Shown in pieces: positions 6,900-13,228 of a DNA stretch of 13,516 bases (positions within the stretch are counted from its first letter, which is position 1; the number at the start of each line of letters is the position of its first letter). A program made the position numbers and the translations under genes. Source of the stretch: Oscillospiraceae bacterium (lineage in GTDB: Bacteria > Bacillota > Clostridia > Oscillospirales > Oscillospiraceae); contig CACXCV010000130.1 of assembly GCA_902766215.1 (NCBI GenBank), positions 1-13,516 on the forward strand. The letters are read 5' to 3'. A model generated the notes under the pieces. That model made no database searches. It saw nothing but the letters and a program-made list of their open reading frames with translations, and was not told the DNA's origin.

Positions 6900-8225
6900 T
6901 CAGCCCTCGCTGGTGCTCCAGTCATACCGGATGGTGTGAAAGCGCTCGGTCAGCGCGGAGGCGGTCAGCTGCCGGTCCCACGCGGCGCCCTCAGGTGTGA
7001 TCAGCGCGGCATAGGTCACGTCGGACACCGAGCCGAGGACAAACCAGCCGCCGCCCAGCTTGGCGCCCGAGCCGCTGATGGGGCTGATGTGCAGCACCGG
7101 CGTCGGCTCTTCGTCCGGGCCGTTCCGCCGGGCAAAGGTGTAAATCCAGCCCGCATTTCCCTCGGTGCGATAGACGGTCAGCTCGTCGCGCCACTGCTCC
7201 GGCAGCTCGAGATACCAGCCGGCAGCATAGTTGTGATAGGTCAGCAGCTTCTGCACCGGCTCGCCGTCGAGCGGGAGGTTGCGCCAGTTGATCACCCAGA
7301 AGCTGTCGCTGTCGCCCTCGCGGGCGGGGGGCAGCTGCACCGGCTGCGGCAGCTCGATCAGGCCGTCGCCGTCGATGTCGTCGGCATAGATAAAGTAGTT
7401 GCGCACCGTCTGCGCCGACAGGCCGGAGCCGTCGGGCGAGGCGGAGGCGTTGTAAAACAGGCCGTCCTGCAGGACGAAAATGTCGGTGACAATGCCGCTT
7501 TGTTCATAGCTGCTGGCCACAAACACGGCCATTACGTTCGGCTCGAGAAAGCCGGTGAGCATCCGGCGATAGTTTTCGATGCCCACACTCATGGCCACGT
7601 CCGGCTCTTTTTCCATCTGCGAACCGTCGTAGCGGTACAGCTGCGCCACGCCGGTGCGGCCCTCGGCGTCGCCCTTGAGCAGGAACAGCTCGCTCTGCCC
7701 GTCAGAATCCAGGTCGACGGTGCAGTATTCGCTGTAACCGGCGCTCATCAGCTCGGTAACGTGCCAGTTGTCCACGTTGTACACGCCCAGATATTGCTGG
7801 ATGGAGCTGCTGACCTGCCAGCCAACAATGATTTCCAGACCCGGCCGGCCGTCGATGTTGAGGTATTCCACCGAGTCGATGGCCCGGCCCGCTCCGTCGA
7901 TGGTGGCGCAGAGCTGATAGGCATCGGCCGCTTTTTTGAAAATGCAGACCTTCAGCGGGCGCTCGTCCGCTGTACGGAAGAAGGCGACAGCCTCTTTCAC
8001 ACCGTCGGCGTTGAGATCGACCAGCTGCACGCTCTGCCGGTTGGCGCCGGAAACCGGCGCGGCATATTCGGCCCCGCTGTCAAGAAAGGCGCTCAGCGCC
8101 GTCTGCAGGTCGAGATAGTCTTCCGGCGGCTGGGGCAGGGAATACAGCTCGTCGCCGGTTTTGAGATAGCAGCCGCTGAGACACAGCAGCATCAGCAGCC
8201 CCAGCAGCCAGCACCTGCGCCGCAC
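6900..8225 (-). CDS. Lipoprotein with FG-GAP/VCBS-like calcium-loop repeats, unknown function
   Basis: I do not recognise a named family for the whole protein (441 residues from the GTG at 8225). The N-terminus is a lipoprotein signal: RRR, a leucine-rich core, then lipobox L-S-G-C with the lipidated cysteine at 19. After it come four loops resembling the DxDxDG calcium sites of FG-GAP/VCBS beta-propeller repeats: DLNADG (70-75), LNIDGRPGLE (122-131), DLDSDG (171-176) and DIDGDG (283-288). Each is followed by a hydrophobic strand. The protein is probably anchored outside the membrane. I chose GTG because GGAGGG lies six bases upstream; an in-frame TTG at 8255 has no ribosome binding site and would put non-signal residues first. 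It is the first gene of the run and precedes the two-component pair by 30 bases, suggesting a shared envelope-sensing role (inference). Confidence 0.85.
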   Translation of the reverse strand: MRRRCWLLGLLMLLCLSGCYLKTGDELYSLPQPPEDYLDLQTALSAFLDSGAEYAAPVSGANRQSVQLVDLNADGVKEAVAFFRTADERPLKVCIFKKAADAYQLCATIDGAGRAIDSVEYLNIDGRPGLEIIVGWQVSSSIQQYLGVYNVDNWHVTELMSAGYSEYCTVDLDSDGQSELFLLKGDAEGRTGVAQLYRYDGSQMEKEPDVAMSVGIENYRRMLTGFLEPNVMAVFVASSYEQSGIVTDIFVLQDGLFYNASASPDGSGLSAQTVRNYFIYADDIDGDGLIELPQPVQLPPAREGDSDSFWVINWRNLPLDGEPVQKLLTYHNYAAGWYLELPEQWRDELTVYRTEGNAGWIYTFARRNGPDEEPTPVLHISPISGSGAKLGGGWFVLGSVSDVTYAALITPEGAAWDRQLTASALTERFHTIRYDWSTSEG

Positions 8226-8260
8226 GGCGATCCCTCCCCCACTATAATCAATCAAAAAAT

Positions 8261-8269
8261 ATTATAGCA
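8261..8269 (-). promoter_or_regulatory. Extended -10 promoter of the eight-gene minus-strand run
   Basis: The minus strand reads TGCTATAAT, a perfect TGnTATAAT extended -10. The -35 (TATGCA, 17 bases upstream at 8289-8284) is poor, as expected when the extended -10 compensates. Transcription would begin near 8254, giving a leader of about 30 bases before the lipoprotein GTG. It lies just after the secG terminator, so it marks a new transcription unit that may reach rimO. Confidence 0.68.
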
Positions 8270-8290
8270 CAATCCGTCCTGTTTGCATAG

Positions 8291-8337
8291 CGAAAAGAGA
8301 AAAAAGCAGACGGCAGAACCAACGTCCTGCCGTCTGC
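8291..8337 (-). terminator. Intrinsic terminator of secG
   Basis: An 11-base-pair perfect stem (GCAGACGGCAG, 8306-8316, with CTGCCGTCTGC, 8327-8337) with a ten-base loop is followed on the minus strand by TTTTTTCTCTTTT (8305-8293). It lies 10 bases past the secG stop, as expected for a Rho-independent terminator, and separates secG from the lipoprotein unit. Confidence 0.92.
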
Positions 8338-8347
8338 CATTTGAAAA

Positions 8348-8584
8348 TCAGACCAGATTCATCACAAACGTGACGAGGATAAAAGCCGCGGCAACCCATT
8401 TGGTGCTTTTGGCCAGCTTGGCGTCAAGGCCCTTGGCCTTGTTGCGGGACAAGAAGGTGTCGGCTGCACCGGCAATGGCGCCGGACAGGCCGGCGCTTTT
8501 GCCGGACTGCAGCAAAACCACAGCGATCAAAAACAGGGCGGTCAGCACCTGGATGACAGTCAGAATCACAAGCAAGGGGTTCAT
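8348..8584 (-). CDS. secG: Preprotein translocase subunit SecG
   Basis: Small auxiliary subunit of the SecYEG channel that aids SecA-driven protein export. At 78 residues it has the usual Gram-positive length. Two membrane helices (about 3-24 and 60-77) flank the family signature LLQSGKSAGLSGAIAGAADT (24-43), followed by FLSRNKAKGLD. The ATG at 8584 is preceded by GGGAGGG (8602-8596) at a somewhat long spacing of 11 bases. It is a single-gene unit with its own promoter (8652-8680) and a strong terminator. In many Firmicutes secG is followed by rnr and smpB; those are absent here. Confidence 0.96.
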   Translation of the reverse strand: MNPLLVILTVIQVLTALFLIAVVLLQSGKSAGLSGAIAGAADTFLSRNKAKGLDAKLAKSTKWVAAAFILVTFVMNLV

Positions 8585-8651
8585 ATGGATCTATTCCCTC
8601 CCAACTGTAAAGAAATCATGCCGCGCAGCAGGCGGCTATAAAGCGAATATC

Positions 8652-8680
8652 ATAATAGCACAGCCCGGGGCGGAATGCAA
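8652..8680 (-). promoter_or_regulatory. Candidate secG promoter
   Basis: On the minus strand TTGCAT (8680-8675) and TATTAT (8657-8652) are spaced by 17 bases, and the -10 carries a TGC extension (TGCTATTAT). The expected start near 8645 gives a leader of about 60 bases. It contains a small hairpin GCCGC-7 bases-GCGGC (8620-8636) ahead of the secG ribosome binding site. Confidence 0.6.
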
Positions 8681-8715
8681 GGCCTTTTTCCACATAGGAA
8701 CAAAATTTGTCCGGT

Positions 8716-9582
8716 TCAGCCGGCATCGCCGCCGCTGTTCGTCTCTGCGGCGGCAGCGCCATAATCCACAAAGCTCAGGTTGAGATCCACCGGGGTGTCC
8801 ACCCCGGGCAGCGTGCCGCTGTCGGCATACTGCCACATCTGAAACGGGTGCTCAAAGCTGGGCGCCTGGCCGTATTCCGCCAGCCAGAAGACCACCTCGT
8901 CCAGCGCCTTGTCGGCATAGCCATAGTAGAGCAGGCCCTGATTGACGTTGGCATAGATGGCGGGGGTATACCCGGCGCTGCGGATGGCATTGCAGAAGGC
9001 CAGGGCGCAGGCCGTCATGTCCCGGCCGGATAGCCGGTCGGTGCGCCCGCCGGCGGCCACCGTCTCCCAGTCGAAGGCCACGGGCCAGGTGATATCCAGA
9101 CCGTCGATGCACTCGAGCACAAAGCGCGCCTCGTCGCGGGCCTCGTCCTCGGTGATGGCCTGTGAAAAGAAATAGACTCCCACCTGCAGCCCTGCGGCCC
9201 GAGCCGCGGCCACGTTGGCGCGGAACTGCGCGTCTTCGAACAGGCCGCCGTCGGTATAGCCGCGGTAGCCCACGCGGATCATGGCATAGTCGGCCCCGGC
9301 CAGCTTCAGCGCTGTCCAGTCAACGTTGGCCTGGTGCTCGGAGATGTCCACGCCGTGCAGCGCCTCCACCCCGTCGTGGGAATAGCTGATCCAGCCGGAG
9401 CCGGCGTTGGTAAAGTCGCCCGGCTGATAGGGCAGCGCCAGCGACGGCTCGCTGTCCTCGCTGCCGGAGGATGAAGCGCCATAGTCCACAATGGACAGCA
9501 CCAGGCTGGTCAGTGCAATGACCAGCAGAAAAACCAATCCAACCGCAACGAATATGATCGGCAATCGTTGTTTGCGACGCAT
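8716..9582 (-). CDS. Membrane-anchored GH25 (lysozyme-like) muramidase
   Basis: Putative 1,4-beta-N-acetylmuramidase of glycoside hydrolase family 25, 288 residues. A basic N-terminus (MRRKQR) and one hydrophobic helix (about 8-31) with no signal-peptidase site I can see suggest a type II membrane anchor. A serine/glutamate-rich linker (36-60) follows, then the catalytic domain from about 76. GH25 hallmarks are GVDISEHQANVDW (77-89, D79), YAMIRVGYRGYTDGG (99-113), the catalytic FDWE (D171, E173) and the closing MWQYADSGTLPG with VDLN. No wall-binding repeats are present. I chose the ATG at 9582, which has GAGG six bases upstream; the longer open frame to 9735 crosses the promoter region. It is divergent from the capA-like gene. 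It is probably a housekeeping wall hydrolase rather than a phage endolysin, as no phage genes are nearby. Confidence 0.92.
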   Translation of the reverse strand: MRRKQRLPIIFVAVGLVFLLVIALTSLVLSIVDYGASSSGSEDSEPSLALPYQPGDFTNAGSGWISYSHDGVEALHGVDISEHQANVDWTALKLAGADYAMIRVGYRGYTDGGLFEDAQFRANVAAARAAGLQVGVYFFSQAITEDEARDEARFVLECIDGLDITWPVAFDWETVAAGGRTDRLSGRDMTACALAFCNAIRSAGYTPAIYANVNQGLLYYGYADKALDEVVFWLAEYGQAPSFEHPFQMWQYADSGTLPGVDTPVDLNLSFVDYGAAAAETNSGGDAG

Positions 9583-9638
9583 ACGGCACCTCTTTCCAGC
9601 CAGCCGGAACAGAAGAATCATAGCCGACTGACACAGGC

Positions 9639-9647
9639 AGTATAACA
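9639..9647 (-). promoter_or_regulatory. Candidate promoter of the GH25 gene
   Basis: The minus strand reads TGTTATACT, an extended -10 (TGnTATACT). The -35 region is only a T-run. Transcription would start near 9632, about 50 bases before the ATG. It is one half of a divergent promoter pair with the capA-like gene. Confidence 0.55.
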
Positions 9648-9685
9648 CAGATGCGGGCGGAAAAAAAGCCAAAATTGTGAACGAA

Positions 9686-9699
9686 ACACGAATTCGGGT
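9686..9699. repeat. Imperfect palindrome in the divergent GH25/capA intergenic region
   Basis: ACACGAATTCGGGT is a 14-base inverted repeat with one mismatched pair, centred on CGAATTCG. It lies between the two divergent promoters, 9 bases upstream of the capA -35. It could be an operator for one or both genes; with no second copy in the window this is speculative. Confidence 0.3.
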
Positions 9700-9707
9700 G
9701 AAAGCAG

Positions 9708-9736
9708 TTGTTCTTTGGCGGGATTTGTAGTACAAT
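9708..9736 (+). promoter_or_regulatory. Candidate promoter of the capA-like gene
   Basis: TTGTTC (9708-9713), a 17-base spacer and TACAAT (9731-9736) form a reasonable sigma-A promoter. The start would be near 9743, giving a leader of about 38 bases that includes GGAGGT (9768-9773), seven bases before the ATG. Confidence 0.65.
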
Positions 9737-9780
9737 ACCCCTATCTTTGATCTCTATGAACTGACACGGAGGTACGCTGC

Positions 9781-11184
9781 ATGGCAAACCTGACCGAATC
9801 CGAATATCAACAGCAGATGCGCCGCGAGCGCGAACGCCGCCGCCGCCACGAGCAGCGCCGCCGGGCGCATGTGCGCAAGCAGCGGATTGTCTTTGGCGGC
9901 GGAGGGCTGCTGCTGGTGCTGCTGCTGGTGCTGATTGTCCGCGGCTGCACCCGCCAGCCGCAGGCGGTGTCGCCGATCAAGTCCACCGCCAACCTGAAGG
10001 TCCTGCCCGAGGTGATCTGGGACGGGGACGAGCCGGAAAACGGTGCCGCGCCCGCCGAAGAGCAGGGCCGCGTGATTACCCTGGCCGCCGTGGGCGACAT
10101 CATGTGCTATGACGAGCAGATGGAGGACGCCGACACCGGCGCGGGCTATGACTTCACCCCGGTGTTTGTCCAGGTAAAGGACGTGCTGTCCGCGGCCGAC
10201 CTGGCGGTGGGCAACCTGGAGACCACCTTTGCCGACGGCAACCCCTATGAGGGCAAGCCGGACTTCAACACGCCGCCGGAGATGGCGGCGGCGCTGGCAG
10301 ACGCCGGCTTTGACGTGCTCTCCACGGCCAATACCTATTCCATCCAATACGGCATCAACGGCCTGTATTCCACGCTGCTGCACGTGCAGCAGGCGGGAAT
10401 GGACGCCGTGGGCACCTATTACGACGCCTCCGACCGCAATGTAAACGGCGGCGCGGTCATCCGCGACGTGGGCGGGGTTAAGGTGGCGTTTCTGGCCTAT
10501 ACCAAGGGCGTGAACAACATGTACCTGCCCGACGGCTATGAATACAGCGTCAACCTGCTCTACGACGACTATTACTATGCCTACACCGGCTTCCGCAAGT
10601 CGGAGATTCTGTCCGATATCCAGGCGGCAAAGGACGCGGGCGCGGACATTCTTGTCTGCATGCTCCACTGGGGCAGCGAATACGAGACCGAAATCAGCGA
10701 CAGCCAGAAGGAAATTGCCGACACGCTGCTCTCGGCGGGGGTGAACGTCATCCTCGGCTCCCACAGCCACGTGGTGGGCCCGGTGGAGCTGCGCGAGGTG
10801 ACCGGCAGCGACGGGCAGACCCGCCAGGGGCTGGTGGCCTGGTCGCTGGGCAACTTCTACAGCCTGATGACCCGCGAGGGCACGATGGAGAGCCTGATTC
10901 TCCAGATTGGCCTGCGGTTGGACGGCGAGGGCGGCGTCAGCTTCGATTCGGTCAGCTTTGTGCCGGTCTGCACCAGCTATGACGGCGCGGGTGAAAACTT
11001 CCGCATCACCAACATCCCGCTGCAGGTGGACAAATACCTGGCTGTGGCCGCCGACGCGGTGGACGCCGCCACCTATGAAGCCCTGCAGGGCGCGGCCCGC
11101 CGGGTGGAAAAGCGCGTGGGCGACGGCTATCTGCCCCAGACCGGAGCCGAACCGGCGGACGGGTCCGGCGGCGAAACGCCATAA
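9781..11184 (+). CDS. CapA/PgsA-type membrane protein (metallophosphatase fold)
   Basis: 467-residue member of the CapA family, named after poly-gamma-glutamate capsule proteins. The cytoplasmic N-terminus is strikingly arginine-rich (residues 14-35), then one membrane helix (about 36-53) and a linker to about 97. The extracellular calcineurin-like domain has VGDIMCYDEQM (D106), VGNLETTF (N145, E147), MLHWGSEYE (H296), LGSHSHVVGP (H328, H330) and SLGNFYS. The motif usually written ANNHxxDxG is here ANTYSIQYG (183-191), so the expected asparagine-histidine pair is threonine-tyrosine. The ATG has GGAGGT at good spacing. No capB, capC or other polyglutamate genes are in the window, so a capsule role is not supported; it may be a wall-associated phosphoesterase of unknown substrate. 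Confidence 0.88.
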   Translation: MANLTESEYQQQMRRERERRRRHEQRRRAHVRKQRIVFGGGGLLLVLLLVLIVRGCTRQPQAVSPIKSTANLKVLPEVIWDGDEPENGAAPAEEQGRVITLAAVGDIMCYDEQMEDADTGAGYDFTPVFVQVKDVLSAADLAVGNLETTFADGNPYEGKPDFNTPPEMAAALADAGFDVLSTANTYSIQYGINGLYSTLLHVQQAGMDAVGTYYDASDRNVNGGAVIRDVGGVKVAFLAYTKGVNNMYLPDGYEYSVNLLYDDYYYAYTGFRKSEILSDIQAAKDAGADILVCMLHWGSEYETEISDSQKEIADTLLSAGVNVILGSHSHVVGPVELREVTGSDGQTRQGLVAWSLGNFYSLMTREGTMESLILQIGLRLDGEGGVSFDSVSFVPVCTSYDGAGENFRITNIPLQVDKYLAVAADAVDAATYEALQGAARRVEKRVGDGYLPQTGAEPADGSGGETP

Positions 11185-11196
11185 AACCGAACAACG

Positions 11197-11228
11197 CAGC
11201 GCCCCGCGGCTTATGCCGCGGGGCGCTG
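11197..11228 (+). terminator. Strong GC hairpin after the capA-like gene
   Basis: A perfect 14-pair stem (CAGCGCCCCGCGGC with GCCGCGGGGCGCTG) with loop TTAT lies 12 bases past the stop. There is no T-run after it (TCCATATCC follows), so it is not a canonical intrinsic terminator. It may still stop transcription or protect the mRNA 3' end, and it precedes the moxR promoter. Confidence 0.5.
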
Positions 11229-11268
11229 TCCATATCCGGCACTGTGAAAACGGCAGAAAAGCGGCGGC

Positions 11269-11297
11269 TTGCGCTGCCGCTGATTCAGTGGTATACT
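11269..11297 (+). promoter_or_regulatory. Candidate promoter of the moxR operon
   Basis: TTGCGC (11269-11274), 17 bases, then TATACT (11292-11297). Initiation near 11304 would leave a leader of about 27 bases with GGGAGG before the GTG start. The first two -35 matches are good, the rest weak. Confidence 0.55.
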
Positions 11298-11330
11298 GAA
11301 ATGAAACAGAACAAATGGGAGGAAGCCTAC

Positions 11331-12260
11331 GTGAATGAATGCAGCCGTATCCTCAGCGAGGTCAAGCAGGCCGTGGTGGGCAAGGACCGCGTGCTGGCCT
11401 GGGTGCTGACCACGCTCCTGGCCGGGGGGCACATCCTGCTCGAGGACGTGCCCGGCGTGGGAAAAACGACGATTGCGCTGGCCTTTGCCCGGGCGATGGG
11501 CATGGAGTATGGCCGCGTACAGTTTACGCCGGACGTGCTGCCCTCGGACATCACGGGCTATTCGATGTATGAAAAGCAAACCGGCCAGATGCGCTATCAG
11601 CCCGGCGCGGTGCTGTGCAACCTCTTCCTGGCCGACGAGCTCAACCGCGCCACCAGCCGCACCCAGTCGGCTCTGCTGGAGGCGATGGAGGAGGGGCAGG
11701 TGACCGTGGATGGCGTGAGCCACCCCATCCCCCAGCCCTTTATGGTCATTGCCACGCAGAACCCCACCGGCGCGGCGGGGACGCAGCTGCTGCCCGATTC
11801 GCAGCTGGACCGCTTTGCCATCCGTCTGTCGGTGGGCTATCCCGAGGCAAAGGACGAGCTGCGGATGCTGCAGACCCGCAGCGCCGGCAATCCCCTCGAC
11901 CGGGTCCGCCAGGCGGTGACACTGGACGAGGTGCTGCAGCTGCAGCGGTCGGTGGCCGACGTGTTTGTTCACGAGGATGTGGCGGCTTATCTGGTGGCGC
12001 TGATGCAGGCCACGCGCAGCCACCCCATGCTGCTGCGCGGCGCCAGCCCACGTACCACACTGTCGGTCTGTGCCATGGCGCGGGCGGTGGCCTTTCTCCA
12101 CGGGCGGGACTATGCGGTACCGGCCGACGTGCAGTCGGTGCTGCCCTATACGGTGGCGCACCGGCTGCTGCTGACGCCCGAGGCCGAGGCCCAGGGCCTG
12201 ACCACGCGCGAGGTGCTGCAGCAGCTGCAGCGTCAGGTGCCCGCGCCCAAGCTGGCATGA
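11331..12260 (+). CDS. MoxR-family AAA+ ATPase
   Basis: MoxR-type AAA+ ATPase of 309 residues, thought to act as a chaperone for maturation of partner proteins, often those with vWA or DUF58 domains. Motifs: VVGKDRVL near the start, Walker A EDVPGVGKTT (38-47), the family-typical QFTPDVLPSDITG (64-76), Walker B NLFLADELNRA (97-107), sensor 1 ATQNP (141-145), the DSQLDRF arginine-finger region (156-162) and GASPRTT as sensor 2. I chose the GTG at 11331, which has GGGAGG eight bases upstream. The open frame extends back to an ATG at 11244, but that would place the predicted promoter inside the gene and add residues absent from the family. The stop overlaps the next start as ATGA. The moxR-DUF58-transglutaminase layout is a widespread operon. 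Confidence 0.94.
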   Translation: MNECSRILSEVKQAVVGKDRVLAWVLTTLLAGGHILLEDVPGVGKTTIALAFARAMGMEYGRVQFTPDVLPSDITGYSMYEKQTGQMRYQPGAVLCNLFLADELNRATSRTQSALLEAMEEGQVTVDGVSHPIPQPFMVIATQNPTGAAGTQLLPDSQLDRFAIRLSVGYPEAKDELRMLQTRSAGNPLDRVRQAVTLDEVLQLQRSVADVFVHEDVAAYLVALMQATRSHPMLLRGASPRTTLSVCAMARAVAFLHGRDYAVPADVQSVLPYTVAHRLLLTPEAEAQGLTTREVLQQLQRQVPAPKLA

Positions 12261-13228
12261 TCCGCCGCTGGCTGCTGTATCTGCTGGCGCTGCTGGGGGT
12301 GCTGGCGTTTTACATTTTTTACTATGGCTGGGCCTCGTGGTATCTGTTCTGGCTGATGCTGCTGCTGCCGTGGCTGTCGCTGGCGGTCAGCCTGCCGGCC
12401 ATGCTGGGCACGCGCGTGCGCTGGAACTGGCAGTCTACGGCCCGCTGTACCCGGGGCAACGCCGCCATTCTGCGCCTGGGGCGGCGCACGGCCTGCCTGC
12501 CCTCGCCCCGCTGCCGGCTGAGCCTGCGGGTGCAGCACCTTGGCACGGGGCAGAGCGTCACGGTGCCCATGTGGCTGCGCGAGTCGCAGGAGCTGCCGCT
12601 GGACACCAGCCACTGCGGCGTGCTGCGCTGCCAGCTCGGGCATGGCCATGTGTATGACTATCTGGGGCTGTTCTGCCTGCCGCGGCCCCTGCCGCCTGAG
12701 CGCGAGCTGATTGTCTGGCCCGTGCCGGAGGCGCCCACGCCGGCGCCGCATCTGGCGGCGCTGGAATACCAGCGCTGGCAGGCCAAGCCGGGCGGCGGCT
12801 TTGCCGAGCAGCACGAGCTGCGCGCTTATCGCCCCGGCGACCCGCTGCACAGCGTCCACTGGAAGCTGACGGCCAAAACCGGCGACCTGGTGGTGCGCGA
12901 GCCGCAGCAGCCGGTGCGGCGGCTGGTGCTGGTCACGCTGGACCTGCGCAGCGATCCGGACTGGCAGGACCGCACGCTGGACCGGCTGTGCTGGCTGAGC
13001 ACCTGGCTGCTCGAGCGCGGCATCTGCCACGAGGTGCGCTATCTCGAGCCGGCAAGCGGCGTGGTGCAGCGGGTGCCGGTCTCCGGCAGCGGCGAGCTGG
13101 ACACGCTGATTGAGCGCCTGCTGCGCACGCCGCGGATTGATTCGGAGTACAGCCTGGCCGAGCGCAGCTTTCCGGATGCGGACTGGCGCTATCACATCAC
13201 CGGCGCGGAGGGGGAGACGGCTTCATGA
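12257..13228 (+). CDS. DUF58 domain protein
   Basis: Membrane protein of 323 residues with a DUF58 domain, usual partner of MoxR ATPases; precise function unknown. Two closely spaced hydrophobic segments (about 5-23 and 27-50) form an N-terminal hairpin, followed by a soluble part. The DUF58 signature runs 187-215: ELRAYRPGDPLHSVHWK, then LTAKTGDLVVRE. After it, RRLVLVTLDLRSD (221-233) sits where vWA-like members place the first metal-site strand, but a clean DxSxS motif is not present. It starts at an ATG overlapping the moxR stop (ATGA) without a strong ribosome binding site, so translation is probably coupled. It ends with another ATGA overlap into the next gene. Confidence 0.9.
   Translation: MIRRWLLYLLALLGVLAFYIFYYGWASWYLFWLMLLLPWLSLAVSLPAMLGTRVRWNWQSTARCTRGNAAILRLGRRTACLPSPRCRLSLRVQHLGTGQSVTVPMWLRESQELPLDTSHCGVLRCQLGHGHVYDYLGLFCLPRPLPPERELIVWPVPEAPTPAPHLAALEYQRWQAKPGGGFAEQHELRAYRPGDPLHSVHWKLTAKTGDLVVREPQQPVRRLVLVTLDLRSDPDWQDRTLDRLCWLSTWLLERGICHEVRYLEPASGVVQRVPVSGSGELDTLIERLLRTPRIDSEYSLAERSFPDADWRYHITGAEGETAS

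Noticed and set aside
6159..8267. 702-codon open frame on the plus strand opposite the response regulator and lipoprotein genes
   Set aside because: It is antisense to two well-supported genes, shows no domain or ribosome binding site, and such frames are common in GC-rich DNA where stop codons are rare.
8697..8712. AT-centred inverted repeat (ACAAAATTTGT) after the GH25 gene
   Set aside because: The stem is too short and AT-rich for a terminator, and no T-run follows; likely chance.
8716..9582. GH25 gene as a sign of a prophage endolysin
   Set aside because: It has a membrane anchor and there is no holin, tail, integrase or other phage gene nearby.
9754..10770. 338-codon minus-strand open frame across the capA-like gene
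   Set aside because: It is a shadow: it overlaps the capA promoter and the conserved CapA motifs are on the plus strand.
11615..13228. Single 537-codon plus-strand frame joining part of moxR to DUF58
   Set aside because: Its first two thirds are out of frame with moxR and low complexity (Gly/Ala/Arg-rich); only the part after 12257 is real. It is not a fusion.
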